From the NCBI GenBank assembly GCA_950295325.1, contig OX485805.1:19395501-19455500 (forward strand): a stretch of DNA of 60,000 nucleotides, in the 5' to 3' direction. Of the stretch, positions 1 to 12,199 are shown piece after piece. Numbering within the stretch: the first letter of the stretch is position 1; every line of letters starts with the position of its first letter. A model generated the notes under the pieces. That model was not told where the DNA came from. It was given only the letters and a program-made list of their open reading frames with translations, and did no database searches. A program made the position numbers and the translations under genes. The stretch is from Polytrichum commune (Eukaryota; Streptophyta; Polytrichopsida; Polytrichales; Polytrichaceae).

Positions 1-1284
1 TCATCTCTATTACTAGAACCAAAATCCCAATCGCAAGCTGTCAGGACCCAGCTATCACAGGCCAGTGAAGTAATCAACAGCCACAAAGCATAGAATTCTA
101 TGTGAGAAGCACCGCCTTCTTCAAATGTAGCGGATAATGCGGGTCTTTGGCAGCAAAACCCTTAAAAATCCATCACTGTGAACCAGCCACCCAAAAACAA
201 CATATTAAAGAAGCTGATGAGTTACAAGATTTCTTCATGACTGCCTAGAATCACTCGCTACACTGAGGACCGCTTTAGACACTACAGCCAAGGGCCGTGA
301 CCATGAAATATTGAAGGCCCTTGAAACTCTGCAAAGCCTGTACCATGGAGAATAGAACATGAATTTCATCCGGTCAAGGGCCTTCAAGTGTAGTGTCAAG
401 ACATACATGACTGGGCTCTCCTATTCATGTGAGCTCTTCCACTCAAGTTAAAAATTACATCTTTTGAAGTGTCATTTCCTCCCGGTTTTGTGTTTAACCC
501 ACATCTTTGAGGTGGACTTGATACGCATCCCGGTAGAGCATGTAATATTGTCCATTGCATGCCATGTAGGACCCCAATGTAGGTTGTTCATCCACCCAAA
601 CTTCCTTGATCCCTTACGCCCTCAATCTTTAGAATTAAGTGAAGTGGGGGCAGTCTGGGCCCTTTTCCACCAAGGAGAGATTTATAGATTTCAATGGTCA
701 CAGGCTCTCGAGCTCTGGTATAAAGTAGCCCTTAGAGTGATAATGTGATGGTATTTTGCAGAGTTGATAAGCTTACATAAATTCTGCAGTGATTGCACTG
801 GTATCGCAATTCTTGGGTAGGCGCCACACAGCTCGGTATGGTCCTTGTGCAAGCTCCTGACGATGATACACTCCCCCATTTCCATGGCCATTACCGTTAC
901 CATGTTTCCACCAATCGGTAGACCGATTTCCTGTTATAACCAAACTGCCACAAATGCCAACAAGTGGTAATCAGATTTCTACTCACATCAATTCTTCACT
1001 ACCAAACAAAGGCACTTGAGTGCTAGCTGAATAATTTATCCATTGGTCGTCAGAAGAAGAGAAAAGAGATAACTCCGATATTGCCACCGGCGTGAATTAT
1101 AGTGTCGCTTCGTCTTCGAGTTGGTCTAAGTCTATATGTAATTCTGAAATGGCATCCCAAGAATAAGAAGCCCCCCCAAAAGACTATTGCCTCCTTCCAA
1201 AGGTGAACACCTTGAACAAGTGCAGACAAGCCGGCCTGCACCAATATTGATTGACAATATCCAGTTCACCCGGATGACCCCACT
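1..1284. other. No gene seen; one small inverted-repeat element
   Basis: Short open frames occur here, but none has splice support, a recognisable domain or codon regularity. The only structure I see is the inverted-repeat element at 277-400, listed separately. Confidence 0.5.
277..400. repeat. Short inverted-repeat element (family M1)
   Basis: The left end (gacactac, then aagggccgtgacc) matches the reverse complement of the right end (gacactac, then aaggcccttgacc) around a short centre. The words cactacacttgaggg and gggccgtgaccatg recur in the larger elements at 20836-21322 and 29521-30471. This is therefore probably a deletion derivative of the same non-autonomous DNA transposon family. 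No target duplication was identified. Confidence 0.5.
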
Positions 1285-2111
1285 ATGATTGGGTGGACCA
1301 TAGGCGGTGGGGTGCATTGGAAATCAAGTGCTGCAAAGGTATCCCATCTGAGTACTATTCCAGGCCTTAGGAGGCTTAACCTCAAAGTTCTCAGGGGATC
1401 TAGGTTAATAGCCTTGAATTTAAGCCACCCTTTGGTCATGAGTAAATACAGGGTTGCTAGAATTTGTACTCAAGCAACACAATGCCAATCAGATGTGATG
1501 ATAGAGTATAGGGGGGATGAGAGACCCACATATTGAAATAATGATTAACAATGGGAGGCAGCAGGGACCTGTCAGGGCAATAAATACCACAGGGATGGAG
1601 AGAACCTACCTCTACGGTGGCCAATACTGTGAAATGAGTAAAAGATATAGGAATGATTATAGAAGAGATACACCATACTCCAATAGAGGCCAAGATTCTG
1701 GGGGGGGCGGGAGATGGATACCTCTATCAAGGAGGTCTCAGAGGTCCTATGAACCACATATTACCTGTATAATCCCCAACCCTTGATGGATAGTGGCAAC
1801 AATAGAGTAGCACAGCCAACCAGGTGATTTGGCTTACCACGACTAGACGACAACGAAAAAATGCTATCAAATGTTATTATTGTCATCAGAAAGGGCACAT
1901 AACCCACATTGCCAAATCTACATTAGACACCAGCAGGAGGCTAGTGGAAACCACTGACAAACCCACATTAAGTTTTTGTATTTACCTATCATGGTCCACC
2001 ATCACGCAAATGCCATCCACACTCACCCCTGGAAGTTCAACAGTAACAACATATGATGTGCCCGACTCCACAACATCCATGCGAGGAAACCACTCAAAGC
2101 CTGCAAAATAA
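1285..2111 (+). pseudogene. Decayed retrotransposon gag-like relic with zinc knuckle
   Basis: Three short open frames in different phases (1285-1536, 1517-1786, 1824-2111) read like pieces of one frameshifted protein. Near 1871-1912 the third frame encodes Cys-x2-Cys-x4-His, as in a CCHC zinc knuckle of retroelement Gag. The final Cys position is Ala, although a Cys codon appears one base out of frame. An Arg/Tyr/Asn-rich basic stretch lies just before it. No protease, integrase or reverse transcriptase was recognised next to it and no LTRs were found. The knuckle is seen; the gag assignment is inference. Confidence 0.35.
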
Positions 2112-2728
2112 TCATCCCAGCATCAGCAATCTCCCCCGTAATTTGAACTGAAGCACTCCTGATCATAATCACAAGCATGTGAGTTCCTCACTCACAGGGC
2201 TCTGTATATATTTGGATCCATATCCAGAATTTCCCATAATGAGCGTTTTGAGACTGTCTGTCTGCAATCAGCTGTATGAGCAGGTACACAATGCCAATTA
2301 CAATAGATATCAAACTTGCTTCCAATGGCTGACAAATTATTCAACATCTGATAATCCTCCTTAACACAGTACTGGCAGCAGCACCCCAAACAACAGGTCC
2401 AACTGGTTGCTATCCAACGAGTTACCCACTTTCAGATTTGAGAAATTTCTTGGGTTCTGGTCCCTGGGAAATAATTCTATCGAGAACCAGTTTTCTAGGT
2501 TATGGGGGCCAAGACTGCATGCTCATTCCACCCACAAAGCCTATATGTTTTTCAAATCCTTATTGCCCACCGATTATTGAGAGAGAGGCAACCCTCTAAA
2601 CCCCTTCCCACCCTTGAGGATTGAGGGTCAAAGGATTTAGAAGGTCGTCTCTTTCTTTCTCAATAAATAATTGACACTGAAAACTTATGATATATATGAG
2701 ATGAGCATGCAGCATCAGAATCAACAGG

Positions 2729-3100
2729 ACTTTTTGGATATTTTGCAAACAACACTTTCATGTTTGGTAAGTATTTGATGCATGCTTGGAAGTAATGTGG
2801 AGGTTTGAATGATGAGCATTCAAAATTGGTTCATTGAGGATTCAATTCATTTTGGCCTGACAAGAGGTTCTGAAATGGGATTGGCACTCAATGAACCAAA
2901 CTAGGTTGCTCTTCACTTTTTGGATATTTTGCAAACAACACTTTCATGTTTGGTAAGTATTTGATGCATGCTTGGAAGTAATGTGGAGGTTTGAATGATG
3001 AGCATTCAAAATTGGTTCATTGAGGATTCAATTCATTTTGGCCTGACAAGAGGTTCTGAAATGGGATTGGCACTCAATGAACCAAACTAGGTTGCTCTTC
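2729..3100. repeat. Perfect tandem duplication, two 186-bp units
   Basis: Units 2729-2914 and 2915-3100 appear identical base for base, so the duplication is recent. A diverged relative of the unit lies at about 4511-4672, so the unit is itself part of a dispersed repeat. The surrounding DNA (2112-3264) shows no gene that I can support. Confidence 0.9.
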
Positions 3101-3274
3101 ATTCGGTTTCAAACACTACCTCCAAGTATGCACCACAAGTGGAAAGAAATTATTGATTCTGTATGCGGAACAACCAATTGGAGATCATAAGGAACCAACT
3201 CCTGACAAACAATCCCCTTGAGTTAAAGGATACTCTATTGGCCCAAAAGTCTTTGAAAGCCAATTGTTAAGAGA

Positions 3275-6077
3275 TCATTTTATGGTGACCATTGGAGTTG
3301 CCCTGAGGGATGGAAGTAAGACAAGGTCAAATGAGCCCATACCAATACTTTCCCTGCGAGGATGGGCTGGTTGCTTTTCAGCCCCCGCCCACGCGAGCGC
3401 AGCCGCATCTTTCTCTTTCTCCAGTTCTTGCACCGAGAGCGAGCTCATGCGTGCAAACAGGGGCTCTGTGATGCCTACTTCTTCCGGGACAGGTTTGCTG
3501 AATAAGGGAGGGGCAATCTTGTCCACAATGGTATCCTCTTTTTGGAATTTCTCTTGAGAACTTCCAGATAGTGAAGGTGGGGGGGCAGCATTAACATCCT
3601 CGACTTTGATCACCTGTTGAAAGGTTAACCAAAAATAATAGCTGTGTCATCAAGTTATCCCAAAATAACGTCAGGAGGCCTTAAATGGACACTTTATGCT
3701 TCTAGGATGCGAAACACACAAGTGGTGCAAGATGATTGCCGATTCCAAATCATATTTGTAGCCATTTGCCTCATAATTTTTGGAGCTCATATGAATATCT
3801 TATTCACTATCAAAGTGAAGATTTTCAAGCTCGTTAAATGGTCATATAGGTCCCCCCCTCCCCCCTTTCATTATATTGACTATTGACCCTAAAATGGTTA
3901 ACAAATTTTGAGCACAACACATGTCTTGTTGCTGACCTTTCTTAGATCCACAACTAACCACTCACCACTCAAATATAGCTGGCCGATTGGAAAAAGTGAC
4001 AATGAATTGCCCACATACCTTAAATAACACTTGATGACACAACAACAATCGCTAAGATGTATCATCATAAATTATACAACAATGATCACTATCATAAATA
4101 AAAGATGCTGAGCAAGGTTAATAAGCTACCAGCATAAAGTTAATTAGTTTATCAATGTCAGCTGTGATATACAAATGCTCTAAAAACAATCAACAGACGG
4201 AGTGGAGGATACACATGAGTCCTCCTAAACCCAACCCTAAACCAACTCAACTTTGCTAGAGCAAATAATCTAGCAGTATCCTGCTGTGGTGAGAAAAATG
4301 CTGAAATACCAAACGATGCTTCATTGGAGAATTGACTGACTTAAGAAGCTAACAAAGGAGAAAGATAGGTTCATTGTTGACACCATAAAACCATAACTCA
4401 CTCACTGATCAGATCATTTTTCACCATTTCAGTCCTTAAGAGACCGTAGGATGATAACAACACCTTTCACATATCAGAGTTGATCTCTAACTTAACCTGA
4501 CTTTTGGTCAGGGGTTGGTTGTTTTGCACACAACACCTTCCAGGTTTGGTAAAGTTTTCGGTCCATGTTTAGAGGTGGTGTGGAGGTTTAAACGAAAATC
4601 TATATTGCTTCATTGAGGGCTAAACTTGATTCGGCATGCCAAGAGGTGCTAAGATGAGTTTGGCTAGACATTACCTCAGTCACCTGCACAGGTCGCATGA
4701 AACGTGCGTCACCGAGTGCAGCTCGAGCATAATATACACGGTTATCTCTCCGAAAGCCTCCTATGCATGGCTGCAAAACCCTTGAACTTGGTTACTGACT
4801 ACGTTTCAACTTGCTTACATAAGTTCTACAACATGCATGTTTAGGTCACATGGGCAGGATTGAGAAGGATTAGTATGTTCCACCGGGAAATAAAATTCAA
4901 AGTCCTTTGGTTGCATATAAAATGTATGCCTTTGGATGCACCAAAGAAGCAAGGTCATATTAAACCCTTCAAAGAGCAGAGAATCGGAATTGAACCACAG
5001 TCCTTTCAAAGTCCCTAGTCATCCAATTCCTTTGACCTTTCACCGTGATTTGGCCTATTCAAGGTTCTGAATCTCAAAAGCTTCCACTGCACTACCTATT
5101 ATTATATGTTGGTTGCAATTCCAGCATCCATCGAAAGAAGTTTTAACAAATAACAGATTCCACCCACCTACAGATTGTTTCTTGTAGTACAAGAATTGTA
5201 CATACACAGCTTTCACACAATTACCCCAAATTCCTGCCTCCAAAGCTCCAAGGACTGAATTTCAGCCCCTCTAAACCCTCAAGAACTTAGCAGAATGAAA
5301 TGAGCTTAGCAACATTGAGGATTACCATGGCAGAAAGTGAGCCTGCGCCTTCATCTGGAGGCAGGTGAGCAGCCAATTGCTGCAACCGGATCTGAGCACG
5401 CTCCATAGCTTGAACCCCAACACCAAAAACTCCTGCTCAACGTTCCAGAAAGCAAGCAGTAACATTAAAACCAGCCTAACCCCATAAGAGTGGGACTCGG
5501 CTCGTGGGCCCCTCAAAAATTAGGATAAGCCTGAAACCCCAAGGCACCACCTCTGAAACATGTACGCCACATCCCCCGAGCTCATTTCTACGAAACTCTC
5601 GAAACTCTCGAAATGCTTGACATTCTTAGCTTAAAAACGCCTAAAATCCTAATTACTCTAAATTCTGAACTTATGGTGACGTGCATCCATCTTCATGTGG
5701 AAATTCAGCCAAATATCAAAGCTCACTCAATTACACTCCACAGATACCCGAGAAATTACCCGGTACCAACTTTTGCTGCCGTTACCTCAATTCCACAAAC
5801 ACCCACGAAACAAAACTTCGGGAACACTCCATATTGCACATTTGGAGAGAAAGAAACAGCAGCAGGTGTTGAAAAGCTCGCAACCAAAATCAAATGTGGA
5901 GTGTGAAGGAAAATCAGAAACAACCAACTCACCTCCCTCCGCCTTGCCTCGCTTCCTGTTGAGGATGTATACAATTGTAAGAAGAGACTTCTGTCTATCT
6001 CGATATAATTTGCGGAATGTTGTTGTCTGTGTGCCGATACTTATTTGTTGGCCTTGTCTTCCCAAATCTGATGTCAT
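3275..6077 (-). CDS. Unknown protein, four predicted exons, about 225 aa
   Basis: The predicted minus-strand exons are 6077-5933, 5432-5326, 4770-4684 and 3613-3275 (stop). All three introns are GT-AG and the phases fit exactly (1, then 0, then 0), giving 678 nt. This is the main evidence that it is real. The first exon has basic residues and a short hydrophobic stretch (SLLTIVYIL). Exon 2 encodes MERAQIRLQQLAAHLPP, exon 3 contains RDNRVYYARAALGDARF, and exon 4 is acidic with a Pro-rich start and a helix-like ELEKEKDAAALAWAGAEK segment. I do not recognise the family. The nonapeptide RLQQLAAHL fits the peroxisomal PTS2 pattern R-L-x5-H-L and would be N-terminal if translation began at the Met at 5404-5406. 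The start codon and last exon are the least certain parts. Intron 3 carries repeat copies (R1 and a relative of the 186-bp unit). Confidence 0.5.
3664..3960 (+). repeat. Dispersed repeat R1, copy a
   Basis: R1 reads roughly: cttaaatggacacttt, then ctaggatgcgaaacac, an acaagatgatt word, cctcataatttttggagctc, tatcaaagtgaagatt, ggtcatatagg, a C-run, gactattga, and finally acacatgtctt with cttagatc. This copy has nearly all parts and lies in the last intron of the minus-strand gene at 3275-6077. R1 has no coding capacity and no clear inverted ends; SINE- or MITE-like origin is undecided. Confidence 0.8.
4511..4672. repeat. Diverged copy of the 186-bp unit
   Basis: It shares in the same order: ttttgcacacaacac, gtttggtaaag, gtggtgtggaggttta, cattgaggg, and gccaagaggtgct words with the units at 2729-3100, at clearly lower identity. 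It lies in the last intron of the 3275-6077 gene. Confidence 0.7.
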
Positions 6078-7020
6078 GGCGGGGATGCATCCACGACCCG
6101 GATTTTATGGCTCTCTCTTTCTCACTGTCTTTCTCTCCGGCTACCTTCGTTCCTTTCATTCCCCATTGTCCTTCTCCGTCGTCGCTCGTCGCCACTTGTC
6201 GCTCTCCGGTCGTTCAATCTTTATCGTTGTCATAAGTTCGTTCGTTTCCTCTTTTGGCCACGTGGTTTCGAAAAAGAGGGATGAGGTTACTTGTACTGGA
6301 GGGGTCCGGTTGTAGTAACTACTTGTGTGTTTATCTTGTGATTCTCTGGGCTACCCTTCAATGTTATTCTCAGGATTGTAAGAGTTAACATTTAATCCGC
6401 TAACCTGGATTGTTGTTTTGAGAAATGTCCACATTCTATTACGGCAGATAGGACTGGCTCCGCAACAAACCATCTCCTCATTAAGCAACTTCTTAACAGT
6501 GCACTTTTGTTATGAGGTGGGCTCCAATTCAACTAAATTTTATGTTTATGGGTGCTTCAGTATCAAACTGGTAGACTATTTGCTTGCAAGAGAAGGCTCA
6601 GATTATGATGACCTACAGTGGAAGATGAGGTTATGATGCAGGTTATGAGGTTACCTCGTAAGATTTATGCTGCTCAATGGTCAAAATAATTTGGGGTTCC
6701 ATCAATTTGTGAGTTGAGGACGTTTCACTGATATGAGGTAGTGGAATTCTTCAGTAGGTTATAAGACCCGATTTTTGATTTCAAGAATTTGCACATTTGA
6801 TAGATCACCAAGACGAGGGTCTCCGCAAAGCAGTAGACAGACATTTTGCACCGAGAACTTCAACAGGAAGGGTGGCCTCTCTAATCTAAGGTGGGAGAAT
6901 TCCTAAATAAAAAGTCTTTTCAATATCCACTAGGAGCACAATGGGAATAATTAGTACACGGTTGAATGGTTCATTTTCACACCTGAAAAATGTGGAGTCC
7001 AAGATTAGGGTTTCATTGGA
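6078..7020. other. Possible promoter of the minus gene; otherwise no gene
   Basis: The stretch 6100-6300 is CT-rich on the plus strand (purine-rich for the minus transcript) with a raised CpG content, as expected for the 5' leader or promoter of the gene starting at 6077. No TATA box was found by eye. From 6300 to 7020 I see no supported feature. Confidence 0.35.
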
Positions 7021-7758
7021 CACAATTCACCCTATCATATGTATGTTGAATTTGAATCTACTATGGGAATGGACAGAGATATGCTTAAGGGTTTGGTTTC
7101 CACTCTGGGAGTACCTATGCAACAACTAGATAGGATATGATGGGCTAATCTAAAAGAATTGTATGAGAAAACTCGACTTGGGCACAACATGCTTGAAAAA
7201 TCTTTCCACAAATTCAAGGACTTTCAAACAAACATTGGTGAACTTCAAAGAAAATATGGAGCACTCATGAATGGCAATGCACCATGTGGGTATTTTACAA
7301 GTGGAAAATATTGGTCGGAGCTTAAGTCTCTTCATGCAAATCACACAGCTTCAAGCGAAGCTTTTTAGAATATTAAACTCTTGCAAAACTCACATGCTTT
7401 GGAAATCTTGGATAGAAAGAAGGGGAACACACTCAAAGAGGACAAATTAATTGAGCTCACTACCTCGCTTTCTAGTGAAGTCAATAGTCTACAAGGTATT
7501 GTACAATCCCTACAACAATGCTTGAAAGTGATGAAACAAAGGCATGAGATTCATGAAAAAACATTTAGCCCGCAAACATTGCATATCATCTGTGTACTTC
7601 ATACTCATCTAAAGGAATTAGACTTCTGCATCTCCAATTTTGAGACATCCATGATGACATCAAAGTATCATGATACTTCTCACACGTCCAAGCTAGAAAA
7701 GGACACAGCCATACTACAAGACCATTTAAAAGCCCATGAAAAAAATGCTACTATATGA
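7021..7758 (+). pseudogene. Broken coiled-coil ORF, unidentified
   Basis: One frame stays protein-like over about 245 codons but is cut by a TGA near 7138 and a TAG at 7366. Between and after the stops it encodes a hydrophilic, Lys/Glu/Gln-rich, probably helical protein (for example EKSFHKFKDFQTNIGELQRK and EVNSLQGIVQSLQQCLKV). The regular codon content across the stops suggests a formerly coding sequence. It could be part of a retroelement or of a host gene. No conserved domain was recognised and no splice sites are needed to keep the frame. Confidence 0.4.
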
Positions 7759-10360
7759 GCATCTAAACTCAAAGATGATGGCCAGACATATCATTTTCAT
7801 GACCAAACAATACAACATACATTTGGGCGATACCAGAAAAGGAAAAAATGTAGCTTACGTTTAAATCCCAAAAACTCAAAAAATCAAATTGAAAATAGTT
7901 TGACCTAGAACGTAGGGTAAGAACATCTGTTGTAACTTTGTTGTGTGTACATGTTGAACATCCTTTGTTCAATGTGCCTTTGACATGAAATTTCTTTCAA
8001 TAAATGTCTTTCAATACTTACTGATCTAAACAACTTCGGGAAGCTCTTTCATACTAATTCACATGCTTCAAATAAAAGCTGATCCATGGAGTATGCCTAT
8101 ATGAAACAAGTTAAATCCTAATCCCCAAGCCTAGCAACTTTTCAACAGAAAAGAAGTTGTGACAGAACACAGACCTTCAATGGTGGGGTGGAATAAATGT
8201 AAGATAATAAGCCTCCAACTGAAGTTGACTGGAAATTCGTGCCCTCTTTGCAGTCAATATGCTTGCACATCCACTTCCAGATCTTTAGATTTCGTGAACG
8301 ATCCTTATCGAGTGAATTTGCAATTCATGCAATGTTGTTGCTAACATTTATATTCATGATTCCAGTCCTCCGAGTTTATGAGGATTTTCTGGTTTTGTCA
8401 CACCTTTCTCATATGTGACTGCAGACCTTGAATTTTGAAAACAACCCCCTTCTTTTATATTTATATCTGGACCTTCTCTTATTTCCGTCCAATACTATCC
8501 ATATACATGTATATGGGATGAAAAAATATGATATAAGAGCTACTACACTAGCTTAAGAGTGCAATTATTGAACATAGCAATACGGAAGGTTGAGATATTC
8601 AAAATCATGGAGTCGTTCGAATTTCATAACATTACTCAGCTCATGAACAGTCGAGAATGAAGCCTCCGGATGCCGGAATCCCAGTGTTAGATGGAATCTG
8701 AAGTCACAGCTCACCAGCTGAGTAATGCTATGTTGCAATTGAATTTGCAATCAAAATGCCAATGAACTGTAATCTCCAACTAAGGAAACGCTTCAACCAT
8801 GGAAACTTAATAATATGACCTGCAATCTTCACTTTAAACTCTAAACACAAACACTTTATCCGTGCATTTGTTCTCCGAAGAGACCCCACACAAGCAACAC
8901 AAAGGAACTTCTGCAAGTCTAGAGTAAAACTGAAACAAAAAGGTTGATACAAAACACATTCACTTCTCAGAACAAGTCAAATGATAATCATAACACCGTT
9001 ATGTTGGTGCTAATGATTCCACCCTTTAACACGATTGTTTCAACTACTAAACATCTCGAACATGACATATCGAACATCTACGAACATGACATACTAAACA
9101 TCTACGAACATGGCATTCGAGCAATCAACGCCTGTACAATGAGTCAATTTTGCCCAAATTCGATAACTTCAGTCATTACATGTTCTTTCGATTAGAACAT
9201 CCTGGCTGCTATACATACATAGCATGTTTGCATATCACCCAACCCAAATGAGCACAGTCGATAAGTTCTTACAATAGATGTAAGGTGATGTGACTGGTCA
9301 AAAATTGACCGTTGCTCCGGCCTGCTTATCTACTTTGATACCTTCGGTTGCAATCCTACTTTGATACCTCTTCATTTTTCCAGTCTTGTATGTACAATCG
9401 ACGAACACGATGACACTTGAATGGACACAACTGACAACACTGGGAGTTAGTTCAACACACCTAATTGACTTCCAATTTTCATCCGGCCAAACCAACGAAT
9501 CAAATTACTTATTACATCGATACATTCATGATGCAAATGCCGTAGAGATTACCTAGAAACTCTGGTTACAGCAAATTGCCCGTAGCCTTCCCATGAAGTT
9601 ACAACGCCTACCTGTTTACGATTCCCTCAAAACAGCTGATCAGAAACCGTTCACCCTACTGAAGAACCCGAACACCATACACTTCTGTCAAATTTCTCAT
9701 TCGTGACAGCACTGTAGGTCAACAAGAAATTGCGGACACAGGATTGCACACACGCAATGTTTCATTTGGTGCATTGAGGCCTGAACATGGTATTGTACTA
9801 TTTATTCCCACTAACAGAAATAAATCAAACCATCTCCAGGAAAACCCCTAACAAGCTGAAAGATCCAGAGCTTACGTGTAAGCTTATGCAATAAACGATA
9901 AACCCACTCTGTTGTGTGAAGGGTTGCAAACAATAGATCTAAGCACAAGAGAGAGGAACCGAGCATTTACGGACATACAATTAGCTTCGTAAATCCACGT
10001 GATATATAATTATTTTTCAAGATGCCACGGACGATTTAGAACCACTTTTCGTATAACGAGTAATACAATTCCCCCGAATTAACAGAATCTCCTACCTGTT
10101 AAACTACGAACAGAACCCTAAACAACAAACAATGACTGTTAACCTTAGACACCAAAAACAAAACAACCAGGGAACATCGGAAATAGAAGCCTACATCGTA
10201 GAATATCAGGAAGATTAAAGCTAGTCTCAGTTAGAAAATGTCAATATTTCATAAGTTCAAAAAACGCTGTGATTCTCGGAACGTGCATCTTAACAACCTG
10301 CAACAAACCAAAAACATGCACAATATAAGCAGAACACAGCGAGTTGAATCAAGTTCTTAA
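7759..10360. other. Intergenic, AT-rich, small repeats only
   Basis: No gene is supported. A 24-bp imperfect tandem repeat (gaacatgacat...catctac, 2.5 units) lies at about 9058-9114. The stretch 8640-8760 is related, in reverse orientation, to 24350-24460; both contain a gggattccg-catccgga core and agtaatg-ttatg ends, so it is another dispersed repeat. Confidence 0.5.
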
Positions 10361-10366
10361 ATTTGG

Positions 10367-10384
10367 TGGTGTTAAATAACACCA
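10367..10384 (-). promoter_or_regulatory. Palindromic 3' hairpin after histone H4 gene 1
   Basis: In the mRNA sense this reads tggtgttatttaacacca, a 7-bp stem with a 4-nt loop (ATTT). It begins 34 nt after the stop codon, is preceded by aacaa and followed by accaa. The same 18 bases stand at the same distance after H4 gene 2 (14733-14750), with one change after the pseudogene (11624-11641). Animal and green-algal replication-dependent histone mRNAs end just after a 6-bp GG...CC stem with a 4-nt loop. This resembles that layout but differs from the consensus inside the stem and at the first loop base. A role in 3'-end formation is inference. Confidence 0.6.
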
Positions 10385-10418
10385 TTGTTTGTAAATAGAT
10401 GGTTCTACCAACCAGTTT

Positions 10419-10733
<315 letters not shown>

Positions 10734-10865
10734 TCAGGAACAGATGAAACCGCAAGAAGATACGAGAACAGCAACAGAAGATGCAACAAGAGAATGAGAG
10801 CAGTGCGAAAGAAGCAAGTGTGGAGAATGGCGAGGAGTGCACACTAAGTAGGAGTGCGGGGAGTG

Positions 10866-10874
10866 TTAGGGTTT
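10866..10874 (-). promoter_or_regulatory. Telo-box upstream of H4 gene 1
   Basis: AAACCCTAA on the coding strand, about 136 bp upstream of the ATG. Telo-boxes are common in plant promoters of histone, ribosomal protein and other growth genes. The same motif sits at a similar place upstream of H4 gene 2. Confidence 0.6.
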
Positions 10875-11623
10875 GAAGCTCGCGGGAGATGGGAGGGAAC
10901 TCGGTTCAAACCACTTGAACGCGTCTCTGTTTTGGGGGCAAATTGAGTGAGGGGCTGATCGCACCGGCCACTTCTGACACCATCCGCTGAAAAGTGGTGG
11001 GCCACATCTATTTCTCAACATAATCCCCAGCATCTATTTCACGGCTGGAACCGGATGGAAATTTTGGTGTGATCAGAGTATGAGAGGTGGGTTTACATTT
11101 TACGCATTCAAATAAAGATTAAAAACTATACACTAACTGAGCCTCAGACTTACACTAAGGGGTGGTTTAGATTACATCGAAGAAGTGCACTAGGAATCCT
11201 CTATGGACTATCTCGCACTTGTTGCATGTTTCAAGTCCTACGAGAAGTGGGTGCACAATGAAAGGTATCCTTCATGAGTACTAAAGTTTATAGTTTTGCA
11301 AATTAACAAATGCGCACACGTTATCAATTCGAAATCACCAAAAATACATGCAAAAAGAATCTTGCACTCCAACCATAGACACATAGACCATACAATACCT
11401 AAAGATATCATCGATGTTCAAAAGCCAATCGAAGGATCAAAAAAGAGAATGACGGCAATGACCATCACTCATAGGCAATTGCAAGTGAAATTAAGCACAC
11501 CAAAACTTCACAAACTAGGACTACTATTGACATATTGCATTGTAACACAATTTGCACACTCCCATCTAAAAGTTACAATTTACAAGCATAATACAATGAG
11601 TTGGCAAAAGTTTTTGGAATTGG

Positions 11624-11641
11624 TGATGTTAAATAACACCA
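11624..11641 (-). promoter_or_regulatory. 3' hairpin after the H4 pseudogene
   Basis: Same palindrome as after the intact H4 genes, with a single change (C to T in the 3' arm, which still allows a G-U pair). It begins 36 nt after the ancestral stop position. Similarity to the intact genes fades within about ten bases beyond it. Confidence 0.5.
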
Positions 11642-11677
11642 TTGTTTTGTGAAAAGATGGGTTCGAGTAGCCAATTT

Positions 11678-11977
11678 TCAACCTCTGAAACCATACATGG
11701 TTCTTCCATGTTGTTTCAAAACTTACACCACTCCCATGGGTGTCATAATCTTGCGTTGAGCATGCTTTGTGTATGTCACTACATCATGGATCACATCCTC
11801 CAAATAGATCTTCAACACGCCGTGAATTCCCTCATAAATCAGTTTGTTGATACGTTTCACTTCACCTTGCCTTGCAATATGCATGATGGCAGGCTTGGTG
11901 ATACCTTGGATGTTATCATGCAACACCTTCCTATGACGCTTGGTGCCACCCTTGCCTCCCTTCCCATGGTTTGACAT
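11678..11977 (-). pseudogene. Histone H4 pseudogene
   Basis: A decayed H4 lies between the two intact copies in the same orientation. It starts [17 protein letters not shown], having lost about four codons of the glycine-rich tail. It carries many missense changes in the fold (for example [11 protein letters not shown] for [11 protein letters not shown]). The Tyr codon of VVYALK is a stop (TAA), after which the frame continues to a recognisable GFRG end. Its upstream and downstream flanks still resemble those of the intact genes, so it arose by DNA duplication and not by retroposition. Confidence 0.92.
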
Positions 11978-12199
11978 GACTAACGAACAAATGAAATTGC
12001 AAAATGGTACGAGAAAATTAAAGAAGAATGCAACAATAACCAAAAAAATAAAAATAAAAATAAAAATGCAAAAGAGACAACTTTGAAGGAGTGGCAAGGA
12101 TTGCACACTAAGTAGGAGGAGTGAGGGGAGTGTTAAGGTTTGAAGGAGATGCAAGGAACTAAAAAGTGTCCCATATTTTAGGGGCAAATTCAAGTGCAT

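Noticed and set aside
4961-5030. tRNA-like sequence with a B-box (minus strand, gtggttcaattcc)
   Set aside because: No matching A-box or acceptor stem could be found, so it may be chance.
5787-6195. Several overlapping ORFs on both strands at the start of the 3275-6077 gene
   Set aside because: Only the minus frame from 6077 joins the next exon in phase; the others lack splice support.
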